DNA of 21,994 nucleotides. Source: an uncultured Clostridiaceae bacterium. Its GTDB lineage: Bacteria; Bacillota; Clostridia; Lachnospirales; Lachnospiraceae. The number at the start of each line of letters is the position of its first letter. The first letter of the stretch is position 1. The notes beneath the pieces were generated by a model. The model was not told the DNA's origin and did no database searches. It saw nothing but the letters and a program-made list of their open reading frames with translations. The stretch covers positions 1-21,994 of the forward strand of contig CAUCBQ010000013.1 of NCBI GenBank assembly GCA_958441075.1. The letters are read 5' to 3'. Made by a program: the position numbers and the translations under genes. Positions 1-6,550 of this stretch are shown in pieces.

Positions 1-4
1 AAGG

Positions 5-505
5 ATGCGGTATCACAATATTACAAAAGATGATATGCTGAACGGAGAAGGGCTGCGGACTGTGCTGTGGGTGGCAGGCTGCAGCCATAATTGTCCCGGC
101 TGCCACAATCCCGTGACCTGGGATGTGCGGGGAGGTCTCCCATTTGATGAGGCAGCCAGAGAGGAACTTTTTAAGGAGTTGGAAAAGGATTATATTTCAG
201 GCGTGACCTTTAGCGGGGGAGATCCTCTCCACCCGGCCAACCGGGAGGGGATTGCCCTTTTGGCAGAGGAAATCCGCAGATGTTATCCCAACAAGACCAT
301 ATGGCTCTATACGGGCTATGACTGGGAACAGATCTGCGGGCTTAAGCTGCTTAAAAATGTAGATGTAGTGGTGGATGGGGAATTTATAGAGGCATATAAG
401 GACAACAGCCTCCACTGGAAGGGAAGCTCCAACCAGAGAGTGATTGATGTTCAGCGGTCCCTTCTCATGGGAGAAGCTGTGCTCTTTGAGGAGCAGGTTC
501 GTTAA
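5..505 (+). CDS. nrdG: Anaerobic ribonucleotide reductase activating protein (radical SAM)
   Basis: NrdG uses a [4Fe-4S] cluster and S-adenosylmethionine to place the glycyl radical on NrdD, switching on anaerobic dNTP synthesis in the cytoplasm. The 166-residue product has the radical-SAM cluster motif C-x3-C-x2-C at C26, C30 and C33, and the SAM-binding GGDP motif at residues 71-74; this length is normal for NrdG. The ATG lies only four bases (AAGG) into the window, so its ribosome binding site and any upstream gene cannot be seen, but the N-terminus (start through an NGEG motif near residue 13) fits the family. It is followed after 49 bases by dut. Its partner nrdD lies 3 kb downstream behind its own promoter, rather than adjacent as is common. 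The identity is clear. Confidence 0.95.
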   Translation: MRYHNITKDDMLNGEGLRTVLWVAGCSHNCPGCHNPVTWDVRGGLPFDEAAREELFKELEKDYISGVTFSGGDPLHPANREGIALLAEEIRRCYPNKTIWLYTGYDWEQICGLKLLKNVDVVVDGEFIEAYKDNSLHWKGSSNQRVIDVQRSLLMGEAVLFEEQVR

Positions 506-554
506 GACGGATTGGACACAAAATAAGAACAGTATACAGGAGAACAGAGATAGT

Positions 555-1073
555 ATGATCAGCCGTATTGCAAAATTTTATAAAGTAAGCTTTGAACAGT
601 TTAAAGAGGACTGGATTGATACCTTTGGAGAGCAGGAGGATATCCGCAGTATTTATGAGGAGCTCCGGCTTCCGGAGCGGGCTACCTCAGGCTCTGCAGG
701 CTATGATTTCTTTGCTCCCAGGGCCTTTGTTATCAAGCCGGGAGAGACTGTAAAGATCCCTACAGGTATTCGGGCAGAGATCGAAGAGGGCTGGGTACTG
801 GCTTTATTTCCAAGAAGCAGCCTGGGCTTTAAGTACCGTCTGCAGCTGAATAATACAGTGGGAATTATTGACAGTGATTATTTTTATTCAGATAATGAAG
901 GCCATATGTTTATTAAGATAACAAATGATTCCAATGAGGGCAGGACACTGGAGCTGCCAAAGGGGGCGGGCTTTGTTCAGGGAATTTTCCTTCCTTTTGG
1001 CATTACACTGGATGATGTCAGCAGCGGTCAGAGAAACGGCGGCTTTGGCAGTACGGATAAAGGAAGGAGCTGA
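555..1073 (+). CDS. dut: dUTP diphosphatase (trimeric dUTPase)
   Basis: Hydrolyses dUTP to dUMP and pyrophosphate, keeping uracil out of DNA and supplying the thymidylate synthase substrate. The 172-residue product shows the five dUTPase motifs in order: AGYDFFA at 48-54, PRSSL at 86-90, a motif III around G103-I-I-D106 (D106 is the expected catalytic Asp), GAGFVQG at 137-143, and the C-terminal flap RNGGFGSTD at 160-168. The roughly 40-residue N-terminal extension before motif I is mostly helical in character. The start at 555 is chosen because AGGAGA lies at 538-543; an earlier in-frame ATG at 444 would overlap nrdG by 62 bases and has no good ribosome binding site. The stop is two bases from the next start, implying co-transcription with the TPR gene. 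Confidence 0.93.
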   Translation: MISRIAKFYKVSFEQFKEDWIDTFGEQEDIRSIYEELRLPERATSGSAGYDFFAPRAFVIKPGETVKIPTGIRAEIEEGWVLALFPRSSLGFKYRLQLNNTVGIIDSDYFYSDNEGHMFIKITNDSNEGRTLELPKGAGFVQGIFLPFGITLDDVSSGQRNGGFGSTDKGRS

Positions 1074-1075
1074 CC

Positions 1076-2101
1076 ATGGAAGGCAGCAGGAGAAGAAGCT
1101 CCTATTCAGGAGGAAGCCGTCCGCTGGGAGCAGGCCGTCCGGGGGAAACAGGGAGGACTGGTTCCCTGTCCGGCAGGAGAAATTCCGGAAACCGCAGGAG
1201 AAGAAGGAGAAGGCGCCTGATTAAAAGGATTTTTACGGCTGCTCTCTGTCTTGCTCTTACAGGAGGAATTGCCTTTGGAGTAAGCCGCCTGGCAGGGTCC
1301 TTTCATTTTTCAAAAAAGAAGAAGCTGCGGGCCCAGGGAATCGAGCTTTTAAGAAATCAAAATGCAGGCGGCGCAATCCCTGTATTTGATGAGGCTCTGG
1401 CAGCAGCGGGAGATAAAAGCAAAGCCTTTAATATAGACGTTCTTTCTTACCGGGCTGAGGCAGAGATGCTGTTAAATGATTTTGAGGCAGCAAAGCACAG
1501 CTGGGATCTGATTCTGGAACAGGGAGGAAATTCTGTTTCAGGACGATATATGAAGAGCTTTTGTGAGAGCCGTCTTGGGAATAAGGAGCAGGCGGTAGCC
1601 TTATACCGGGAGGCACTGGGAATGGAATCAGAGGGAAAGACTTCTCCAGGTTATGAGGAGGCTCTTTTGGCGGCGGGAGAGGCCTGTATGGAGGCCGGAG
1701 ACCTTAAAGAAGCAGGGGCCTTATATGAAGAGGCATTGAGAGATACAGGAGGAGATGGGAGATTTGAAAGCAGGATTCGCTGCCAGATGGGCTTATGCCA
1801 GATGGCTGAAGAGGACTACGAAGGAGCTGCTGATTCGTTTTATCAGGGATATGACAGACTGATTACCAGCTATAAGGCAGGTACGGGAGCCAGTCTTGAT
1901 CAGGCGGCGGCAGCGATTACAGAAGAAAACCGGGCAGACTGGCAGCTTCTTAAAAAACTGGCTTTTTACCAGGCGGCCGTCTGTGAATATATGCAGAATT
2001 ATGAAGAGGCTAAAAGCCGGTTTGAAACGTATATTCAGGTATTTGGACCTGAAGAGGCGGCCCGGCACGAGATTGATTTTTTAAATACCAGGATACGGTA
2101 G
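1076..2101 (+). CDS. Membrane-anchored tetratricopeptide-repeat protein
   Basis: No specific function is recognised. The 341-residue product has a Ser/Gly/Arg-rich N-terminal tail (residues 1-47) ending in eight consecutive arginines (40-47), one hydrophobic segment (about 52-70), then a helical region of TPR-like repeats. Typical helices include the ones around RNQNAGGAIPVFDEAL, AEMLLNDFEAAKHSW, GDLKEAGALYEEAL, EEDYEGAADSFYQG and QNYEEAKSRFETY. By the positive-inside rule the Arg tail should be cytoplasmic and the TPR part outside the membrane. TPR domains usually act as protein-binding scaffolds. A strong AGGAAGGAG site lies at 1061-1069. It sits two bases after dut and eight before hflX, so it is very likely co-transcribed with them. 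Membership of an envelope-related complex is possible but cannot be shown here. Confidence 0.8.
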   Translation: MEGSRRRSSYSGGSRPLGAGRPGETGRTGSLSGRRNSGNRRRRRRRRLIKRIFTAALCLALTGGIAFGVSRLAGSFHFSKKKKLRAQGIELLRNQNAGGAIPVFDEALAAAGDKSKAFNIDVLSYRAEAEMLLNDFEAAKHSWDLILEQGGNSVSGRYMKSFCESRLGNKEQAVALYREALGMESEGKTSPGYEEALLAAGEACMEAGDLKEAGALYEEALRDTGGDGRFESRIRCQMGLCQMAEEDYEGAADSFYQGYDRLITSYKAGTGASLDQAAAAITEENRADWQLLKKLAFYQAAVCEYMQNYEEAKSRFETYIQVFGPEEAARHEIDFLNTRIR

Positions 2102-2109
2102 GGAGATAT

Positions 2110-3372
2110 ATGGCAGAACTGATTGATTTAAAGGAACTGGAGGAGCGGGTGATTCTGATCGCCGTAAATGTAGGAGACGAGAGAGAAACAGCCGCTTCTC
2201 TGGACGAGCTTGAAGAACTGGCTCAGACTGCGGGAGCAATACCCATCGCACGGGTAATGCAGAACCGTGAGGCTGTTCATCCGGGGACCTATCTGGGAAA
2301 AGGAAAAATTTTGGAGGTCAGAGAGCTTCTTACTGATACCGGAGCCACAGGCGTAATCTGCGATGATGAGCTTTCTCCGGCCCAGCTTCGCAATCTGGAG
2401 GATGCACTGGACACAAAGGTGATGGACCGTACTATGGTGATTCTGGATATTTTTGCTTCCAGAGCTCATACAAGAGAGGGAAAGATTCAGGTGGAACTGG
2501 CCCAGCTGCGCTACCGGGCTATCCGGCTGGTAGGTATGAGGGATTCTCTTTCCCGTCTGGGCGGCGGTATTGGAACAAGGGGACCGGGAGAGAAGAAGCT
2601 GGAAACAGACCGCCGTCTGATTCATCAGAGGATTGGACAGCTGAAACGGGAACTGGAGGATGTGAAGCGGCACAGAGAGGTTACAAGGCAGCACCGGGAG
2701 AAAAATTACGGTCTGACGGCAGCTATTGTGGGATATACCAATGCAGGAAAGTCTACTCTGTTAAACCGGCTTACAGGAGCGGGAATTTTGGCAGAAAACA
2801 AGCTTTTTGCCACGCTGGACCCTACTACAAGGGCTTTTGAAATGGCAGACGGACAGCAGATCCTTCTGACAGATACGGTTGGCTTTATTCGGAAGCTCCC
2901 CCATCATCTGATCGATGCCTTTAAGAGCACTCTGGAGGAGGCCCGCTACAGCGATGTGATTCTCCATGTGGTAGACTGCTCTAATCCTCAGATGGATATG
3001 CAGATGCATGTGGTGAAAGAAACGCTGAGAGAGCTTGATATTGTGGATAAGACTGTGGTGACAGTGTTTAATAAGACGGACCGTTTGGAGGAGACGGAGA
3101 TGGGGCTGCTGCCCAGAGACTTTTCCTCTGATTATCAGGTGCGGATTTCTGCAAAGACCGGAGCCGGACTGGAGGAGCTGGAGCAGATTCTTGGAGGCAT
3201 TATCCGCAGCAGCAGGATTTATCTGGAAAAGGTATACCCATACAGCAAAGCAGGAAAGATTCAGACGATACGGACTTATGGCCAGCTTTTGTCGGAGGAG
3301 TATACGGACCAGGGGATTGCAGTAAAGGCGTATGTGCCGGCAGAGCTTTTTGAGAGCCTGTACAGGGATTAA
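2110..3372 (+). CDS. hflX: GTPase HflX (ribosome rescue/splitting GTPase)
   Basis: HflX binds 50S ribosomal subunits and, in characterised homologues, splits stalled or heat-damaged ribosomes using GTP. The 420-residue product has the family's N-terminal domain (residues 1-200), containing the characteristic HPGTYLGKGK segment and the glycine-rich GGGIGTRGPGEKKLE linker. The G domain follows: P-loop GYTNAGKST at 208-216 (K214), G3 motif DTVGF from D255, and G4 motif NKTD at 321-324. A C-terminal extension of about 60 residues follows the G domain. Length and motif order match HflX. AGGGAGA lies just before the ATG, which is eight bases after the TPR gene, so it is probably the last gene of the nrdG-dut-TPR-hflX unit. 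Confidence 0.95.
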   Translation: MAELIDLKELEERVILIAVNVGDERETAASLDELEELAQTAGAIPIARVMQNREAVHPGTYLGKGKILEVRELLTDTGATGVICDDELSPAQLRNLEDALDTKVMDRTMVILDIFASRAHTREGKIQVELAQLRYRAIRLVGMRDSLSRLGGGIGTRGPGEKKLETDRRLIHQRIGQLKRELEDVKRHREVTRQHREKNYGLTAAIVGYTNAGKSTLLNRLTGAGILAENKLFATLDPTTRAFEMADGQQILLTDTVGFIRKLPHHLIDAFKSTLEEARYSDVILHVVDCSNPQMDMQMHVVKETLRELDIVDKTVVTVFNKTDRLEETEMGLLPRDFSSDYQVRISAKTGAGLEELEQILGGIIRSSRIYLEKVYPYSKAGKIQTIRTYGQLLSEEYTDQGIAVKAYVPAELFESLYRD

Positions 3373-3408
3373 AGCACTGCCTGGGGCAGTATTAGAAAAT
3401 ATAATAAA

Positions 3409-3454
3409 ACACAACATCTTGTTTAATATATAACATATGGCATAGATGTTGTGT
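3409..3454 (+). promoter_or_regulatory. Probable tandem NrdR boxes upstream of nrdD
   Basis: Two 16-base sites start 30 bases apart. Box 1 (3409-3424, ACACAACATCTTGTTT) matches 13 of 16 positions of the NrdR consensus ACACWATATATWGTGT, quoted from memory. Box 2 (3439-3454) matches 10 of 16, its right half ending in TTGTGT being the good half. NrdR is the ATP/dATP-sensing repressor of bacterial RNR genes and binds paired boxes about three helical turns apart, as seen here. The outer halves form a perfect 14-bp inverted repeat (3406-3419 with 3444-3457). Box 2 overlaps the proposed -35 of nrdD, which suits repression. A weak AT-rich terminator for hflX is the alternative reading. Confidence 0.55.
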
Positions 3455-3477
3455 TTTTTGATTTGCTCTGGTATAAT
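3449..3477 (+). promoter_or_regulatory. Sigma-A type promoter for nrdD
   Basis: A perfect -10 TATAAT at 3472-3477 is preceded by the extended -10 TG (3469-3470). A partial -35 TTGTGT lies at 3449-3454 with a 17-base spacer. Transcription would start near 3484, giving a leader of about 58 bases that contains the GAAAGGAG ribosome binding site (3525-3532) of nrdD. Confidence 0.65.
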
Positions 3478-3541
3478 GGAAAATACATTTCGGGTTAAGT
3501 GTGGTAGCTTGTATTTGGAATGTTGAAAGGAGTTTTGAGGT

Positions 3542-5932
3542 ATGATCCAGGTGGTAAAGAGGGACGGGGAAACCGCTGAGTTTTGTCTGAAAAAGATAAC
3601 AGAGGCTATTAAAAAGGCATTTAAGGCTACGGGGAAGGAGTTTAATGATGAGATATTAGAACTGCTTTCTCTGCGGGTGACCGCTGATTTTCAGCCAAAG
3701 ATGAAGAATGGGAGCATTTCTGTAGAGGAGATTCAGGACAGTGTGGAACATGTGCTGGAGCAGACCGGCTACACAGATGTGGCAAAGGCTTATATCCTTT
3801 ACCGCAAGCAGCGGGAAAAGATCCGCAATATGAACAGTGCCATGCTGAACTATAAGGATGTGGTAAACAGCTATGTAAAGGTAGAGGACTGGCGTGTAAA
3901 GGAAAATTCTACAGTGACCTACTCTGTAGGCGGTCTGATTCTGAGCAATTCCGGTGCAGTGACAGCCAATTACTGGCTCAGTGAGATCTATGACCAGGAG
4001 ATAGCAGATGCCCACAGAAATGCGGATATTCACATTCATGATCTTTCCATGCTTACAGGCTACTGTGCAGGCTGGTCCTTAAAGCAGCTGCTGATGGAAG
4101 GTCTGGGTGGGATTCCGGGAAAGATTACTTCAGCACCCGCAAAGCACCTGTCTGTGCTGTGCAACCAGATGGTAAACTTTCTGGGGATCATGCAGAATGA
4201 ATGGGCCGGCGCTCAGGCATTTTCATCCTTTGATACCTATCTGGCTCCCTTTGTAAAGGCAGATCATCTGACCTACAGGGAAGTAAAGAAGTGTATTGAA
4301 TCCTTTATCTATGGCGTAAATACACCCAGCCGCTGGGGCACGCAGGCGCCGTTTTCCAATATCACTCTGGACTGGACAGTTCCCGACGATATGGCAGAGA
4401 TGAATGCCATCGTAGGCGGTCGGGAGATGGATTTTAAGTACAAGGACTGCAAGGCAGAGATGGATATGGTCAATCGGGCTTTTATTGAAACCATGATTGA
4501 AGGAGACGCCAATGGACGGGGCTTCCAGTATCCCATTCCCACCTACTCCATTACAAAGGATTTTGACTGGTCTGATACAGAGAATAACCGTCTGCTTTTT
4601 GAGATGACCTCCAAGTACGGAACACCTTATTTTTCCAACTACATCAACAGCGATATGCAGCCGAGTGATGTGCGCAGTATGTGCTGCCGCCTTAGGCTTG
4701 ATCTGAGGGAGCTGCGCCGCAAGACAGGAGGCTTTTTCGGTTCAGGAGAAAGCACAGGCTCTGTAGGCGTGGTGACGGTCAATATTCCGAGAATCGCTTA
4801 TCTGGCTGAGGATGAGACGGACTTCTACCGTCGTCTGGATCATATGATGGATATCAGCGCCAGATCCTTAAAGACCAAGCGGGAAGTGATTACGAAGCTT
4901 TTGGATCAGGGGCTGTATCCCTATACAAAACGGTATCTGGGTACGTTTGAAAACCATTTTTCCACCATCGGACTGATCGGAATGAATGAAGCGGGTCTTA
5001 ATGCCCGCTGGATACGAAAGGATATGACACAGCCGGAGTGTCAGAAGTTTACCAGAGAAGTTCTGGATCATATGAGAGAGCGGCTGTCAGACTACCAGGA
5101 ACAGTACGGCGATCTTTATAACCTGGAGGCTACACCGGCAGAATCTACGACCTACCGTCTGGCAAAGCATGATAAGGAGCGGTATCCGAATATTATTACC
5201 GCGGGAAAGGAAGGAGAGACGCCGTACTATACCAACAGCTCCCATTTGCCGGTAGGCTATACAGAGGATATTTTTGATGCCCTGGATATTCAGGATGAAC
5301 TTCAGACCCGGTATACCTCAGGTACGGTATTCCATGCCTTTTTGGGAGAAAAGCTTCCTGACTGGAAGGCAGCTGCCAGTCTGGTAAGAACCATTGCGCA
5401 GAATTACAGGCTTCCCTACTATACCCTTTCTCCTACCTATTCCATCTGTAAAAGCCACGGTTATCTGGCAGGAGAGCATTTTATCTGCCCTATCTGCAAG
5501 GAAAAGGCAGAGGTTTACAGCCGTATTACGGGATATTACCGTCCGGTACAGAACTGGAATGAGGGCAAGCTTCAGGAATATAAGGACCGTGTGACTTATG
5601 ATACGGGAAGCTCCGTGCTGAAAAAAGAGCCGGTTTCCATGGCGCAGGAGAGAGGTGCCGGAGAGGAAAAACAGACAGAGACCGTGGAAGGCGCAAAAAA
5701 TAAGCCTCAGCTTTATCTGTTTACCACCAGAACCTGTCCAAACTGCCGGACAGCCAGAGAATTTTTAAAGGGTGTAGATTACCAGATCATCGACGCCCAG
5801 GAGCACCCGGAGCTGGCGGAGAAGTTTGGGATCATGCAGGCTCCCACCCTGGTTCTGGTACGGGATGGTATGGTACAGAAATTTGCAAATGCTTCCAATA
5901 TCCGTAAATTTGCCGAGGGAGTAAAAGCCTGA
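3542..5932 (+). CDS. nrdD: Anaerobic (class III) ribonucleoside-triphosphate reductase with C-terminal thioredoxin-like domain
   Basis: Reduces ribonucleotides to deoxyribonucleotides through an oxygen-sensitive glycyl radical installed by NrdG. The 796-residue product has an N-terminal ATP-cone (about 1-95, allosteric control), the reductase barrel with adjacent active-site cysteines in SMCCRLRLD (C381, C382), and the glycyl-radical site RITGYYRPV with G664. The preceding zinc site appears as C636-x2-H639 and C649-x2-C652, so one ligand position is His. After a charged linker (about 680-720) comes an extra domain (about 722-796) with the redox motif C732-P-N-C735 and a cis-Pro-type APT loop, resembling NrdH/glutaredoxin or thioredoxin. 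It probably supplies electrons for turnover in place of formate; that is inferred. The GAAAGGAG site at 3525-3532 supports the start. Confidence 0.95.
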   Translation: MIQVVKRDGETAEFCLKKITEAIKKAFKATGKEFNDEILELLSLRVTADFQPKMKNGSISVEEIQDSVEHVLEQTGYTDVAKAYILYRKQREKIRNMNSAMLNYKDVVNSYVKVEDWRVKENSTVTYSVGGLILSNSGAVTANYWLSEIYDQEIADAHRNADIHIHDLSMLTGYCAGWSLKQLLMEGLGGIPGKITSAPAKHLSVLCNQMVNFLGIMQNEWAGAQAFSSFDTYLAPFVKADHLTYREVKKCIESFIYGVNTPSRWGTQAPFSNITLDWTVPDDMAEMNAIVGGREMDFKYKDCKAEMDMVNRAFIETMIEGDANGRGFQYPIPTYSITKDFDWSDTENNRLLFEMTSKYGTPYFSNYINSDMQPSDVRSMCCRLRLDLRELRRKTGGFFGSGESTGSVGVVTVNIPRIAYLAEDETDFYRRLDHMMDISARSLKTKREVITKLLDQGLYPYTKRYLGTFENHFSTIGLIGMNEAGLNARWIRKDMTQPECQKFTREVLDHMRERLSDYQEQYGDLYNLEATPAESTTYRLAKHDKERYPNIITAGKEGETPYYTNSSHLPVGYTEDIFDALDIQDELQTRYTSGTVFHAFLGEKLPDWKAAASLVRTIAQNYRLPYYTLSPTYSICKSHGYLAGEHFICPICKEKAEVYSRITGYYRPVQNWNEGKLQEYKDRVTYDTGSSVLKKEPVSMAQERGAGEEKQTETVEGAKNKPQLYLFTTRTCPNCRTAREFLKGVDYQIIDAQEHPELAEKFGIMQAPTLVLVRDGMVQKFANASNIRKFAEGVKA

Positions 5933-5961
5933 GGCTTTGTATCCACAGCGGATTGAAAACG

Positions 5962-6005
5962 GCCCCCGGGCTGCAGCCAAAAAGGCTTGCGGTCCGGGGG
6001 CTTTT
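5962..6005. terminator. Bidirectional intrinsic terminator between nrdD and the minus-strand gene
   Basis: A long GC-rich stem (left arm 5962-5978, right arm 5984-6001) with GCCCCCGG pairing CCGGGGGC, minor mismatches or G-U pairs inside and a small A-rich loop, is followed by TTTT (6002-6005) on the plus strand. Read on the minus strand it is followed by GTTTT. It lies 29 bases after the nrdD stop and before the end of the convergent gene, so it probably serves both. Confidence 0.85.
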
Positions 6006-6048
6006 GGGTGATAATGGGTAAAGGAAAAGGGGAAAAACAAAAAGTGAC

Positions 6049-6495
6049 TTAGTATTTTGCTTTGTTCAGGGCTGTGTTTACTGCCCCCAGCAGTGCCATG
6101 GAGGTGTAACGGGAGGAGTCCGGGTATGTAAGGTTTTCCGTTGACTGAGTGTTCACGATCTGCTCTGCCAGGCCCTCCATAGTAGGCTGCATCAGGGGGT
6201 ACATGGTGGCCACAGCTTCGCTTAGGGGCACCAGAGCTACGGCCCGTATCCGATCCTTATCGACGGTTACTTCTACATTGACCTGTTCGCTGCCAAGGGT
6301 CAGGGAGGCATTGTAGATGCCGGGAACATAGGCGGTCTGCTTTGTTTCGGCAGTTCCTGTTTCAGAGCTGCTGTCATTTCCATGACGGAACATGATGAAA
6401 CAGAGGGTAATTAAAAGAATGGCCAGTCCGGCAAAGATGGCTGTGTAGATGATCTCTTTCATCCGCAGCACCACAATTTTGGTTTTGGAACTCAT
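6049..6495 (-). CDS. Small membrane protein related to FMN-binding domains
   Basis: The function is not known. The 148-residue product has one N-terminal membrane segment (about 14-36), a short polar linker, and an extracytoplasmic domain of about 95 residues. That domain begins YVPGIYNASLTLG, continues with a VEVTVDKDRIRAV strand pair, and ends SSRYTSMALLGAVNTAL. This layout resembles FMN_bind domains (RnfG/NqrC type), where a final SGAT-x-TS motif carries covalently bound FMN on Thr. Here the equivalent stretch reads SSRYTS, so the SGAT flavin-attachment motif appears absent and FMN attachment is doubtful. The start at 6495 has a weak AGAGG site; a Met at codon 12 is an alternative start just before the membrane helix. 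It is a lone gene, divergent from addB with only 55 bases between. I saw no convincing promoter in that gap. Confidence 0.75.
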   Translation of the reverse strand: MSSKTKIVVLRMKEIIYTAIFAGLAILLITLCFIMFRHGNDSSSETGTAETKQTAYVPGIYNASLTLGSEQVNVEVTVDKDRIRAVALVPLSEAVATMYPLMQPTMEGLAEQIVNTQSTENLTYPDSSRYTSMALLGAVNTALNKAKY

Positions 6496-6550
6496 AGTGT
6501 CAGGACCTCTGAGAGAATTTGTTACAGCATATGAGATGGGAGGATAAAAT

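Noticed and set aside
444..554. Upstream in-frame start for dut, giving a 209-residue protein
   Set aside because: It would overlap nrdG by 62 bases, adds a non-family sequence and lacks a good ribosome binding site; the ATG at 555 has AGGAGA at a suitable distance.
2128..2694. Open frame of 188 codons on the minus strand inside hflX (and similar antisense frames inside nrdD, addA and the peptidase genes)
   Set aside because: These are opposite a clear conserved gene, have no family-like sequence and no convincing ribosome binding sites; they are shadows of codon bias.
3376..3390. Small hairpin ACTGCC-TGG-GGCAGT just after hflX, considered as a terminator
   Set aside because: The stem is six pairs with a three-base loop and is followed by ATTAGAAAA, not a U-tract; support is too weak.
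3406..3457. Reading the 14-bp inverted repeat as the hflX terminator
   Set aside because: The stem is AT-rich, the loop is 24 bases and the T-run is mostly part of the stem; paired NrdR boxes explain it better, though a terminator role is not excluded.
6496..6550. Divergent promoters for addB and the FMN_bind-like gene in the 55-base gap
   Set aside because: No -35/-10 pair with reasonable match and spacing was found; the addB promoter may lie within the neighbouring gene.
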